From NCBI GenBank assembly GCA_963573315.1, contig OY752140.1, positions 4,356,231-4,420,230 of the forward strand: DNA of 64,000 nucleotides. The letters are read 5' to 3'. Shown one piece after another: positions 34,786 to 46,604 of this stretch. The stretch comes from Entomortierella parvispora. Its lineage: Eukaryota > Mortierellomycota > Mortierellomycetes > Mortierellales > Mortierellaceae. The position numbers and the translations under genes were made by a program. A model generated the notes under the pieces. That model was not told the origin of the DNA and did not search any database. It was given only the letters and a program-made list of their open reading frames with translations. Numbering within the stretch: position 1 is the stretch's first letter; the number at the start of each line of letters is the position of its first letter.

Positions 34786-36868
34786 ATGTCCTCCTCTAAG
34801 CATGTCTATCATATCTCGTCCTCTGCCCGCGCCTCGTCCTTTGTGGCCGCCTGTGCTGTTGCCCTCGTTTCAGGAACACCCTATCTCTATTCCACCTATG
34901 CCAACCAACTTACTACAAAACTGGAACTGACCGCCATCCAATCCAATGTAACCACAACCGATGACTCAGGGAAACGGCTTGCCCTGGTGGATATCATTCT
35001 AATCCGTTGCTTGCATTGATAGGTCGTCGCCGCAGGCGTCCACTACGGCCTCTTTCTTTCTGGTAAGTGATCGTGATCCCCTGGTGTAACGCTTTGGATC
35101 ACGGACTTTTATTTCCTTGCAGGGCAAGGTCAGGGAGGCATGTTGGCACTGACGCACCTCATCTGCACCTACATTTTCAGGGCCTCTCTTTGGTCGTCTT
35201 GTGGACAGCCGTGGGCCTCGAACGTAAGGAACTCCAAAGGGAACAACTCTGGAAGAAATAATAACGCACGCAGCTTCCTCCGTTACTGCCAAAAGAGAAT
35301 GAGGATGTTGTTGACTGACCATCATCCTCCCCTCCTGCTCTCTCGAAATACAGTGTGGGCCTCTTGTCTTCGGGACTTTTGATGACGGGCTATGCAGGGC
35401 TGTCCCTGACATACTCTGGCCTTTTTTACTCCTTTGGCTTCTTTGCGGCTTTCTTGTTCCTGATCCTGGTTGGAATGGGGAGCCAGGCAGGATACATGAC
35501 TTCTGTCAGCACCAATGCCCACAACTTCCAGTCTGCTCGTGGTATTGCAATGGGTGTTCCGATTGCCTGCTTCGGTCTCTCGGCTCTACTTTTCGCACAG
35601 ATCAACAATCACTTCTACAAGGAGGATCCACAGGCATTCCTGCTATTGGTTGCCAAGGCCATTGGTGGGACAATTCTTGTGTCTGTCCTCTTCCTCAATG
35701 TCTTTCCTTCTCAAGTGGTGGAACCAGTCGTTCAGGCAGAAGCCGCACCTACCAGTATCGGCGTTGGGACTGGTCTTGGACAGGTCGTTTTGGCCTCATC
35801 TCATTCTGACACGAATGACGACCTTGCTGAGTTGAGCGATGATGCGGCTGACCGACGCCGAAGGACGCAGGAGCGTGAGAGACTACTTCAAGTTGACCAG
35901 GCTGGCCATGCTCGAAATCCGACCACGACCGCTGCAATTGCTCACCAAGTGCCCTCTGGGTTCCAACTGTTTCGAACAACCCATGTGGCTCAGATGTTGC
36001 TGCTGAGTGTGTTGTTTCTATCGGGCCCCTCCTTGATGTATGTGACAAACGCGGGCAACATTATCCGCTCCATTTACCGAGACCACATGGATGACCCATC
36101 AACTCCTCCTTCGGGCGAAGACCTGATCCGTCTCCAGCAGCTGCAAAACTTTCATGTATCGCTGATCAGTCTGTGTTCTTGCCTGGGTCGTATCTCCATT
36201 GGCCTCATGTCTGATGTTGGCCGTCGAGGCGGAAGCAAGTGGTGGGGCGTCAAGAGAGTTGGTTTTTTGCTGTGCGCTGGTATCTGCGTTTGGCTGGGTC
36301 AAACTTTTGGTTCCAGAGTCCAGTCCATCCAGGACCTGACGTCTGTCTCAATTCTAGTTGGGCTAGGATATGGCAGCGTGTTTGGTAAGTCCCAGTATAC
36401 CGATGATGAGCTTGTATGTTGGTAGTGCTGCCTTTGTCTTATTCTCGAATGTTCTTGGACTTTCTTCTCTGGGTATAGGTGTCGCTCCTACTATCGTGAG
36501 CGAGTGGTTTGGGGTGTCCAGCTTCGGCACCAATTGGTAATATTTACTTTATTTCATATGTGAAGTCCGCGAGGAGATCTCTGTGACACCCTTGCCCTTG
36601 AACTCGTACTGACTCTTGGTGACCTGAACGTACATTGCTCTTGATCGTCTTTAGGGGTTGGATTTCCATTGCGCCTGCCATTGGAGGTCAAGTTTTCAAT
36701 CTGATATTTGGCTCACTATATGATCGCGAAGCTCAGCATGAGCACACCCTCGAGTGTTTTGGCACCGAATGCTTCCACACTTCGTTCACTCTTGGTGCCT
36801 TCTCAAGCTTCTTGGGCGTGGTCACTCTCATCTACCTCTCAGTGGCGACGCGCAGTACACGGAGCTGA
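34786..36868 (+). CDS. Major facilitator superfamily transporter (nodulin-like/MCH1-like)
   Basis: Exons 34786-34947, 35023-35062, 35181-35223, 35354-36384, 36479-36536 and 36655-36868 give 515 aa with closed phases. About 12 membrane segments in two halves. The first half has SGTPYLYSTYANQLTTKLEL, VHYGLFLSGPLFGRLVDSRGPRT (MFS A-motif region between segments 2 and 3) and GSQAGYMTSVSTNAHNF. A charged loop of about 90 residues (near 245-335, including DAADRRRRTQERERLL) separates the halves. The second half has FLSGPSLMYVTNAGNIIRS, LGRISIGLMSDVGRR, LGYGSVFGVAPTIVSEWFG and IAPAIGGQVFNLIFGSLYD. The pattern fits the nodulin-like/MCH1 group of vacuolar or plasma-membrane carriers; the substrate is unknown. 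Confidence 0.9.
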
Positions 36869-37011
36869 GTTTTTAGATCCTCCTTTTTGCCACGGTGCGA
36901 TCAAGGATACCCCCTTCCCCTCATAGACTACACACTGGCTTAAAGCTTCTCATCATTTCAACAGAATTGTTCTTTTTTATCGCCCCAAGACTATGTACAT
37001 GGCATGACTAT

Positions 37012-38743
37012 TTAAAAAGGGTGTGCGCCATTGTTGGCGTGTTGACTGCTGCTTCCAGGTGGCGATTGGGCATGAGGGGAGATGGGTGAAAGGATCGAGT
37101 CAGGTGCAGCGGTGCCGGTCGGAGACTTTAAGCCACTGCTACTGGTCTCAACAGGGGTCGGCGGCATGGGTACCTTGACATCATGATCATAAGTAACGAT
37201 GGGCGTAGGTGCAGCTGAGGTGACTGGGACATAGGCGTCGTCGTTGTCAAACGGGGATGCAATCTTGTGAGCGTTTGTGTGGGTGAACGATTGGTCTGTA
37301 TCCTGTCTGGCGAAGGTTGACGATGAAGTGTGAAGAAGATGTTGGGGTGTTGTAGCCATAGTAATAGGACCTGGAACGACCACCTCCTGCTCTCCATAGT
37401 AAGGGTTGACCAGATCAAGACCCTGTGCAGAGTTGCGATGATTAAAACCTGGCGCGACGTGTTGCTGTTGCTGTTGAGGGTGTGCGTGTCCATAATACTG
37501 ATCAGGAGCATAGCCCTGTCCGTATCCGCCTCCACCTACTTCAGCGGCAGAAGTGCGAGGGTGTTGGTATACATCGTTGTTGTGGTAATCTCTGTATTCA
37601 ATTTCATCCCTGTAGGAGCTGGCTGGATGCTGATTGTTTTGGCTAATTTCCTGGTCTGCCATAGAGCCGCCAACATTGGTGTAGTTCAGAGGAATCTGTT
37701 GCTCACGATCCAACTCCTTTGCTGCAGCCTCTCCAAGGACCTTGTACCTATTCTCTTTTTGCTCAAACAGCTCGCGAGCGTAGTGGATCACTCGGTTGGT
37801 CATGAAGAACTACGAAACAGTACATCATAGGAAGGTGTTAGTTTGCTGTCCGGACGTTATTTCAAGTCAATCTGTGAAGGCTCCATGTTGGATTACGTTG
37901 AAGGTGAGCCACACAAGTCCACCGACGCCAAGAACAATGATGCCGATGGTATACATCTTTTGGCAGGACCAGTCCGAGGCAAATCCAGGAATGAATTTTG
38001 TGTCGATTTGGCCAGCTTGAGAAGCAGCGCAGACGACATCAAACTGAGTTTGGTTTTGTTTGCACCAAATCAATGCCCAGACAACGAGCGCAAACTGTGT
38101 GAGGAGCGAGAGAACGTAGAAGGCTTCGAATGCTTTCACGATTGGTCGGTTGGCAGCCAAGGCGGATACCATACCGAAGAGACCAACCGCCGCGGCGAGG
38201 ATGCTCACTGCCGCTACAAAATACCAAATCGCATGGGCTGAAGAGAAAGGCGTGGTCTGGATTCCTATTGTGCGGAGAAAGAAACCGTAAAAAAGAAAAA
38301 GACGGACGGGAAGACCTTGTGAGTTTCAGGCGCGTCCAGAGTTTCCCGCTGTTGCGCGATTCTATCCAGTTGCAGTATAATACCTCCGATGGTAATGGTT
38401 TCGTTTGCTGTGAAAAAGAAAGAGGAGAACGATTGAGTAAGTCTGGTGTTGTCTTTGAAAGGTCAAGGCAGGATGACCATAGCACACAAGTATCACTCTT
38501 ACGAAAGTTTTGATGTGAGAAGAACAGATAACTTCCAGCGCCACCAAAGGCCTATTTCAGGGAAGGGTGCACATGAGAGAGCAGTGAGTAAAAACATTGA
38601 GAAAGGTAGGATAGGTAAAAGGTAACAATCGGGGGAACGCTGTGGCAGAGCTCAACGAGACCTACAGCTAGGAAGAGACCACCGAGGAAGGTGGCAACCC
38701 TCAAGGGAATGCACCAGCAACAGTTGTCACGACGAGGGGACAT
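37012..38743 (-). CDS. Four-pass membrane protein with long disordered C-tail (MARVEL/tetraspan-like)
   Basis: Exons on the minus strand: 38743-38666, 38551-38503, 38407-38384 (only 24 bases), 38264-37897 and 37809-37012; phases close, 438 aa. It begins MSPRRDNCCWCIPLRVATFLGG, with a Cys-rich start typical of palmitoylated tails. Four hydrophobic segments occur at about 13-35, 60-85, 90-115 and 155-178, and the extracytoplasmic loop before the last has Cys pairs (QFDVVCAASQ, DWSCQKMY). After FFMTNRVIHYAREL comes a cytosolic tail of about 240 residues rich in Gln, Pro, Tyr, Asn and His (YYGHAHPQQQQQHVAPGF). This matches the outline of fungal MARVEL or SUR7-like cortical proteins, but I recognise no family signature. 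It converges with the MFS gene, with 143 bases between stops. Confidence 0.82.
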
Positions 38744-40021
38744 TGTGAGAATGGATATGAAGAGGGAAAGGGCGGGAGGATTCAATCTCTAGATCCAGTG
38801 CGAGGAAGGATGAGATTGAAAGAATGAAAGAAGGAAGGAAGGACGGCTGGTTGGATGAAGGAATGAAGGAATGAAGGAATGATTGTGACGAGGGTGAAGA
38901 GGGCGGGGAAGGAAAGAAGGAAGGAGGGGGATGAAAGGGCAGAAGGGCAGGGACACCTTTTTTTACACGCACGCAGGGCAGCAGGCACACGGCTGTGTTG
39001 TGTGAGAGAGGATCTCTCCTATTCTTATTTTAGCCTCACGCACCGCACCCACGCACCCATGCACCCGCATCCACGCACGCAGGCAGCCATCCCATCCTGC
39101 TCACCGTTGTCGTCATGGGGCGGAGCGAATGTAGCAGAGGACAGCCTGCCTCTCTTCTCTCTTTTCCTTCTTTCTTTCTTGGCTGTTGTAGACCTCTAAT
39201 GTGCATGTAAACAGCAGCACGGTAGTCTTGTTTGCGGCTGGGAGGTGGCGGTGCACAGCCCCTCGGCTCTTTCCCATCTCCGCCCTGGCCGTTGCTCTTG
39301 CTCCTGCTGGCTGTTTGTTCCTCTCTTTGTTCCTCTCTTTGTTCCTGTCTTTGTTCCTGTCTTTGTTTCTCCCTTTGTTTCTTCCTTTGTCCCTCTCTTT
39401 CTTCCTGCCAATCTGCCCGTTGCTCCCATCCGCAGCCTCATACTCACTCCCAGCCACAGATCAGCCAGATCAGCCACGGCACGGACGGAGACAGGGAGGA
39501 CCAAGAGAGCGCGACCGAGGGCTGTCACAGGGAGGAAGAGCACACGCGCAACAATGAGCGATCGCCAATGTCGAGCCCGCATCCGTGCGCTCTCTCACTG
39601 CACTACGGTTTGCGCGTGCGCACCCTTGTCTGGATTATGTCTGTGCGGTTCGCTAGGTCGTTCTAATCTTCCTAACTTGCTAAATGACACCCTGACTTTG
39701 CGGGAGCCTGGTTTGGCAGGATGGTCTGCTTGGTCACTGTTTACTTTTTGTTTGCAAAGCAGAGAGATGGAAACACGGAGACGCTGGCCCTTCCGTGGCA
39801 TGGGAGGGCCAAACAGAGATCGATAAAAAGAAAGAAGAGAGAGAGGGGAAGAGGGCACAGAAAGGGGTTGTCAGGTAGTATGCATCAGTTCAGATGGTCA
39901 AGGAATGGAGGGGACACAAGGGGATCTCTGGTTCTTTCTCGTTTATTCTCTTCTTTCTTTGACCATACTCTTCCCTTTACCCTATAGTCCATCCTCCTCC
40001 TTTATTGCACCTTCCACCATC
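38744..40021. other. Divergent promoter region of the four-pass gene and TEA factor
   Basis: About 1.28 kb. GAAGGAAGGA-type purine repeats occur at 38810-38935, and an array of 12-base CTTTGTTCCTGT-like units lies at 39314-39406. No credible gene: the ORFs in all frames are repeat-derived (for example a KERN-type repeat on the minus strand). Confidence 0.55.
39314..39406 (+). repeat. 12-bp tandem repeat array
   Basis: Seven to eight degenerate units of CTTTGTTCCTCT/CTTTGTTCCTGT, drifting to CTTTGTTTCTCC at the right end. The unit is a multiple of three, so the array is open in several frames. Confidence 0.75.
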
Positions 40022-42108
40022 ATGAATGTTGCATCTTCATCCATTCGGTCATCCGGCGCCAACAGACTGGATTTCTCTCGACAATACTCACATGCATCGT
40101 CCACCGAGACTCTCCCGCCTGTTTACCCACCAGAGCACTCTCGAGCCCATCCCAGCTCGAGCGCAACATCCATAGTCAAACATGAGTGCAACCCGGGCCT
40201 TCATCCCAGGCCAGACAAGAATACCAATCGAAGAAACCAGCGACACGATCACTCCCCTGTGCCCGATTATGAGTTGACGTCCGAGGCGGTAGACAGTTAC
40301 CCACCCCATCGCCCTCGTCGCAGAGTGCCTTCAGCCGATTCACCCCGAGCTTCTCAATCTTCCCAATCATCAAGAAAAAACGCGGGATCCAGTCCTAAAT
40401 CACATCAACACAGGTCGTACCTGATGCCTCATAGGAGTACTGCAGATCAAAGACCTCCTTACGATGGCCCGAACACTAGCGTACTTTCATCACAGCATGG
40501 GGGCAAGAGACGAACAGCCAAGGAGCCCTCTAAAGCCGACCGTGAAGAGGTACGAATGAATGATCCCAAACCAGCTGACAGTGTATCGACCTCTTAACAT
40601 CGCTTTTGTCATTGAATAGGTGTGGCCAGCAGATATCGAGATGATTTTTTTTGAAGGTAGACGGGATAGATCAACGTCTAGTCAGGAAAGCAGCATTCGG
40701 GCCAGCTTATTCACATCTTTGCTTCATCGGTTTTAGCCCTGGAGGTCATTCCAAAACTAGGGCGCAGGAAGGTGCTGGTCGATGGAAAACCATGCGGACG
40801 CAATGAGCTGATTGCAGACCACATCTTTCGACGGACAAACAAGATCAGGACCCGCAAACAAGTCTCATCTCATATCCAAGTCTTGAAAAACACGCGAAAG
40901 AACGATCCCGCATGTAAGCTAAACGTTGTTGATGGCCTTTGATTGCTTGTTCTCACAGCGCCAGTTTCTGATCTTTTTGCCGTACCTGGTCAGTTTTACG
41001 GCTACTTATGGACGGCGGGGACGGTGAAGATGACCCAAGCATCGAAGCCATTCCAGCGGGATTCAGTTCAGTAGCCCCTAGTCCAAGGACACTGCATCAC
41101 CCCTCAGGAGCGGCACAGTCAAACCAAACTACCTGGCAAAGTCATGACGACGAAAAAACACTGGCAGCAGATATTTCCAGTCCAATTTCAGGGGCGCTCA
41201 GTCCAGACGGCTACCCCCTCCAACATCACTCGCGCGTGCAGAGCGAGGCTTCCGCTATCCATCTTGCAGGAGAGGATGACTACCCGGAATCAGGCGAAAG
41301 CATGGCGTCCTTTTTCCACCGCTCAGAATTGACGCCAACAGATTCGGTTGTTTCTTCGGCCTCTGATGAAATGCCTGGAGATTTCCCTTCACGATCCTTT
41401 GCTGCTCCTCGAGCAAAACAAGCCCTTGACTCGACTCATTCATCACCGCCATCCAAACAATCCTTGCAACCCACAATGTTTGCATTGTATCTCGAAGTGG
41501 CGAGTCCACCCAGGACCACAGCAAAAAGTGAAAGCTCTCTTCCGCTTTCCTGTGTAATTGACGAGCAACCCCGACATTCCTTGGTTCCTTCCCTTGATCT
41601 TAAAATGGACAGGTTCCGATCGATCAATGTTCAGCAGCTTGAGCCAGAAAAGTTTCCAGGGCTGTTCGACCTCCACCGGCACACCGTTTGTACAGTTTTG
41701 TTTGCCAGAGTCTGCTTGAATTTGGACCTCACGGTGAAGGGTTCTTTCAAGAACGTGTTTCTACTACAATCAGCCGATCGACAGACAATCTGTTGTAAAA
41801 CATCCATCTATTCATTTGGGACAAAGGTGCTAGAGTCGACAGAGATGAAGCAGGCAGCGGCAGTCGACGATAAGTTCGTGTACAGCTTTCAGTTTGTCAA
41901 CCAGTTTTTCAGCGCGTTCCTCGGTGGCATCCAGAAACTTGGTGCCTCAGATGAGGTGGATATGGCATTGAGCAACCTGTCCATTGTGCAGATCTATGAG
42001 GATCTCGAGACGGGGGGAACTATTACACCACCACTGCTTGTCATTGCCTTTGAATTCGAGCGTGGCTCAGGGGGGATGGACACGTTTTTGGTCACTGACG
42101 GTTGTTAA
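40022..42108 (+). CDS. TEA-domain transcription factor with TEAD-like C-terminal domain
   Basis: TEA proteins (TEAD/Scalloped, Tec1, AbaA) bind CATTCY-type sites. Exons 40022-40549, 40620-40656, 40737-40913 and 40994-42108 give 618 aa. Residues 1-176 are Ser/Pro/Arg-rich and look disordered. Residues 177-247 are the TEA domain: [38 protein letters not shown], the [18 protein letters not shown] recognition helix. After a disordered linker, residues about 455-612 resemble the animal TEAD YAP-binding domain: F..FP..F....N.D segments, [18 protein letters not shown] (TEAD: CSTKVCSFGKQVVEK), [24 protein letters not shown] (TEAD: [21 protein letters not shown]), [18 protein letters not shown] (TEAD: VLENFTIL) and LLVIAFEFE at the final strand. 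AATAAA at 42108-42113 overlaps the stop. Confidence 0.9.
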
Positions 42109-42584
42109 ATAAAAGACGATCTTCAGAAAATACGATGGTTTATTGGAAAACATTCAGCCTATTCGAGCATCCACTGACTTGGTTCTATACCAAAGTAAAA
42201 ACAAAAAGCGTTAGAACTTTCGGCATGAAACGTACACGAAAAGATCGCAAAGCCTCGTGGCTTTTGAATGTGGAGTATCAGAAATTTGGGTATATAATTT
42301 GGTCATCATTGCCCTAGTAGGCTGTGACTGACGTGCAAATTGTCTCGTTGGATCATCAGGTAATGAACACAAGTAAAAGCGAGTTGGAAGGAGAGTGGAA
42401 AGATGGATGGTCAGACTTACATGATGGAGGAGGGTATGGTGAAGAAAAGAGAGAAGCAAGAAGAGATTATTTCGCGTCCTTTTTGTATGTTCACGGAACG
42501 AAAATTTTTTCTCGACAAGCCACCAGTCCCTGATTCGATAAGTCACGTGTCTTTATTAAGGGGACGCTGTATGTTTCTAACTTT
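42109..42584. other. Convergent 3' regions of TEA and VPS16 genes
   Basis: 476 bases, AT-rich, with no gene seen. The TEA poly(A) signal is at its left edge. Confidence 0.5.
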
Positions 42585-45500
42585 CTATCTGCTTGCTGAC
42601 AGTTGGGAAATGTATCCATCGATCTGTCCTTGGATCAAAGCGTTTGGACATTTGTCGCGAATCTCACGCAATGTATCCATATCTTTTTGGAGGAATGCCT
42701 GCTCGCCAGCCTCTTGAAAGGCCTCAATTTTGAGGAAGAGACCAGCGCGAAGGTGAGCATCGCACTTTAAAATGTACTTGGCCGCCTCCCGAAACTGTTT
42801 GGCCTTGACACATTCTTCCACAAAAGGCTCGTATCCAATCGGCGACTTTTTGGACTTTGCAAGGGTAGCTACTCCATCCCAATCACCGATCTCAACAAGG
42901 GCCCGCAATCGGATCCACCAGAATCGCTTATCCGGCGTCTTGAAATCACTTCGAATCTTCTCTGCTCGTTTGCTCTGGTTGATGATGATCAGCTTGTACA
43001 CGGTGCTGCTAATGGAAAGGCCGATGAAGGTTTCTGAATAGTCTTTCTCCAATTGCGCCTGACTTTGCAAAAGCCGAATGTTCTCTTCAATGGCCTAGAG
43101 TGTTCAGGTATCAATTACTAGTTAATACTTTACAATTACTCCCTCTTGGATCATTTCTTCTGAAGCTGTGGGTACCTTTTCTTCAAAAGGATGGTCTTTG
43201 TCCTCCTGGTACAATTTAAGGGCGATCTTGACCTTGTTAATCCTGTCCGCCACGTCTTTTTGATTGAAGCTCTCCATTAAAGACAGATTCCCGCTATCAG
43301 CGAAGCGATCATCCTGATAGTAGAAGTTCTTCAAGAGGTCTGGGTCTTGCTCCTTGCAATATGATTCGAGGAGATTGCAAGCCTGGGGCTTGTTGTTGAC
43401 GAGTCTAAAGAATTCTCCAGGTTGCAGTTTGCGCTTGAGATCCAACAATACATGATACACTGGCGATATAAATGAAAAAAGGACAGTAAGTCATATGGTT
43501 TCTGTACTGAGGACATAGGATAAACATTCACAATACCTAGGTCTGTGTCGCCACTTTCAATCGCCTTCGTCAAGGCCATTTCATCTTGCTGCATGCTCAT
43601 AAGTAAAGGCACTTGATCGCCTGCCCTCGGTTCATAGTCGAGAAGCTAAGTTTTATGGAAAGATAAAGGTCAGTTGGAGAAGAAATGAGATGATCAGCAA
43701 AGGAATAATGCCTCAGCAATACCATCGTGGCCAGCTTGGACTGCCCTGCCTTGTGGGCTGTCATGGCAATTTCAGAATAGGATAGGCCGGGCTTGTTGGC
43801 TAGTTTCTCGACAACCATTCGGCAGATCGTGTCCTCATCTTCATTCGACTTTTTGATTTTAGAACACGCCCAGTGGATCAGAATCCTGTCAGTCCTCATC
43901 TTCAGGTATTCGCAGATCCTGATTGCAAGCAAGTACTGATGGCGCCTGATCAGTCGGTCTATAAGGGCCTCTGGCGTGAGTCGCTGGTACTGGGCATATG
44001 TCAGTGGAATACCAATCTCGTAATATCGGACAGCATTCAAAACGCGAAGAACTTTGCACATTTCAACAAAGGAATCTGCGTTATGGATCTCGAGAAAGCA
44101 CTTTCCAAACGAAGCTGCCTGTAAGAAAGAGTAGAGGATTATCGATTTAGCAAACATTGAGTCATTTCAAGCGTGATCAATAGATTCTCTACTGTACCTT
44201 AAGTAACAGTCGTTGAAGCTGGTGGGAATTTTCGTGACCGGCCGCTTCAATGCACGCCTCTACAGCCTCTGGTAATTCCATACGAATGCTGCGGATGTTT
44301 TCATCCGCTTTCGGGCTTTTTTTCTACAAGAACAACAACAATTAGAATAGTGCCAGAAGCAGTTACCAAAATGATCCTTTCTCCTTACTTCAAAGTGATC
44401 CCAAGCGTCATAGAGCATTGCAGCAGGAGCTGTCGATCCAATTCCGAAAATGTCTACTGTAACATCTATCGGGATGAAGGCAGGAAAGCGTTAAAGGGGT
44501 ACAGGTGTTATCTCTGATGTAATGGGAGAAGGGTGATTGTTTACCTGGAACTTTCTGAAGAAATTCACACTTCTCTCTGCTAATAATACGAATGCCATCG
44601 ATCTCTGGAACCAAGAATATTGATTCATCATATTGGTATCTATCACGTACATGTTAGTAAGAGCGAAGCTTACACACTCAAGTGGGACTCTGACCATCCC
44701 AGGCTTACTGGATATGTCCACCGAATGGCCCTAACACAAGAACCAGTTTGTCCCAGTAAAGGACGACCGAATCTGTACCACACCTAACGATAAATGAAGC
44801 AGAAATGAGTGAGTCCGCGTATTGAACTGGGAGGTGTATCCGATCTAGGCCAGTAACGTACCAGACTAATTGTTGTGGAACAGAAAATTCTGTCTCATAC
44901 TCGGAGAGACTCTTTTGAAAATCTGTTGAGACTACCCAGAGGTTGCCGGCAGAAGTGAAGAGCGCCAAAAATTTCCCGTCCGGGGAAACAGACATCTTTG
45001 TGAATGGCCCTTTTTGCAAGCGCTACACGATTGGGCCAAGATAGTCAGCAATGAGAAGAGTCTGTTCCAATCAAGAACATAAAATGCTCCGCATTGCAGT
45101 GTAAGCCCAACTTGCCTCATCCCTAGCTTCCGTGGCATCTACTACGAGAACAGTCGAGTTTGTCGCCAAAAGGACCTCCACGTGTCGACTAAGCGTAAAT
45201 TTCGGAGGGATAACAGTCCAGCTATGGGGTGGTTCGTTGATGCCCGGGTCAGCCAAGAAAAGAGGCCTGGGCTCTTCAAAGTTGGTGACGGCAATTAACT
45301 GAAAGTTTCCTGTAAGAGCCACGAGTCCCGAATCCCAGAACTGCACGTCGATCACACGATTATCCTTTGCCTCCTAAGCAGAATAAAAAACAACAATGAG
45401 CAATTGGTATTGTTGGACTACCTTCATATACGATATGGTTATGAACTCACCTTTCCAATGGAAAATTGGGTATATTCACCAAGAATGTTGTACATACGAA

Positions 45501-46129
45501 CAGTCCCGTCTTCCAGCACGCAGACCAGATGCTCAGTCTCTGTCCACCCCATGCCTACAATTCTTCCTTTGTCCCACTGTCAGCGTGGCAGCAAGGTTAG
45601 AACCTCTGCAGCATATAGCTATCTGTGTCATTATTCCACATGCTAGGCACATCCCGTACCTGGATTGGCTCCATGAGTTTTCCAGAGGAAGTATACAGGT
45701 AGATGCTAGGCTTGACGGGTTGCTGCTTTTGAACTAAAATGACTTTGCGATCATCACGCACCAGTGCTACGTTGCATAGAGAGAAATACACACAGGGAGA
45801 GAAAGCAAGATATGAGTATAGAGAGTTTAGTCCATTGCGAAGATGCACCTCACTTCAACCTGTACAGTTTGCAGCAGTTACCAAGAGGTCCACCAAAAGG
45901 TGCAGCTGCAATCATGTATTTCGACAGGTCAATTTGTTTCCAGAGCATGGTATATGTCTCTTGTTTTCTATAAGTCGAGTTAGGACGGAAATGCGCATCA
46001 GAGGAGCGGATGGGCGGTTTGAAAACATCAGGGTTGCCAAAGATGGGCGCGTGCAGCTTCTGGAGAGAAAGCGCTAACCTGTAGAAGCGGTCATGAAGAG
46101 CCTGCCAGTCGGCCGTTGGGGGCGCCATG
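42585..46129 (-). CDS. VPS16: VPS16, core subunit of HOPS/CORVET tethering complexes
   Basis: Class C Vps protein needed for endosome-vacuole and vacuole-vacuole fusion; binds VPS33. Fourteen exons on the minus strand: 46129-46080, 45967-45882, 45766-45660, 45576-45451, 45373-45116, 45022-44862, 44783-44709, 44639-44545, 44465-44389, 44323-44198, 44118-43723, 43645-43537, 43459-43176, 43094-42585. Phases close to 819 aa (human about 839). The N-terminal half is the Vps16_N propeller: [81 protein letters not shown]. The C-terminal half is the Vps16_C helical repeat that contacts VPS33: [68 protein letters not shown]. The intron after exon 5 has a GC donor (GAG|GCAAGT). Confidence 0.96.
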
Positions 46130-46604
46130 ATTCCAGAGTGAATGGACAGTGCTACGCGGTGAGGACTGTTGTGCGGAGTGATGCAGGTGAAGAGATGATG
46201 CCACGGGTTTAACAAGGAAACACGTCCATGCATGCACATGCACAAGCATGCTCTGGCCCGAGGAGGTAACTAATGGGCGCGAATAATCACGTGCTTTCAG
46301 TGACGTCTCTGGTTATATTTTAGTCGCCCGTACAATTTCAAGAACGCGCCATGGACGACAAAGAGGGCGACTGATCGCCAACTGCCATCTTTGCTAATTG
46401 CTCCTGCTCCTGCTCCTGCCCAGACGACGACATCTCCTCCGCCTCACACCGTCTTGCCGACTACCGAGATCGTAAAAACCACCCGAAGACACGCGCCCAT
46501 CACGGCAATTACCCATTTTTATTTGAACCGACGCGATTCTCGTGGAGTTTGATCAACGAGTCCACTCGATCGCCAGCAGACGCTCAAACTAGAAGTCCTT
46601 CAAA
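46130..46604. promoter_or_regulatory. Shared divergent promoter region, VPS16 and NUP155
   Basis: 475 bases separate the two start codons, which face away from each other. No TATA of good quality is seen for either gene. GC-containing blocks and TGACG/CACGTG-like words (for example ATCACGTGCT near 46287) are present. Bidirectional control is inferred from geometry only. Confidence 0.5.

Noticed and set aside
39113-39582. Minus-strand ORFs with KERNKERNKDRNK-type repeats
   Set aside because: Produced by the 12-base CTTTGTTCCTGT array; no other protein-like content.
39595-39858. Possible small gene between the four-pass gene and the TEA factor
   Set aside because: Short frames on both strands, no recognisable motif and no consistent splice sites.
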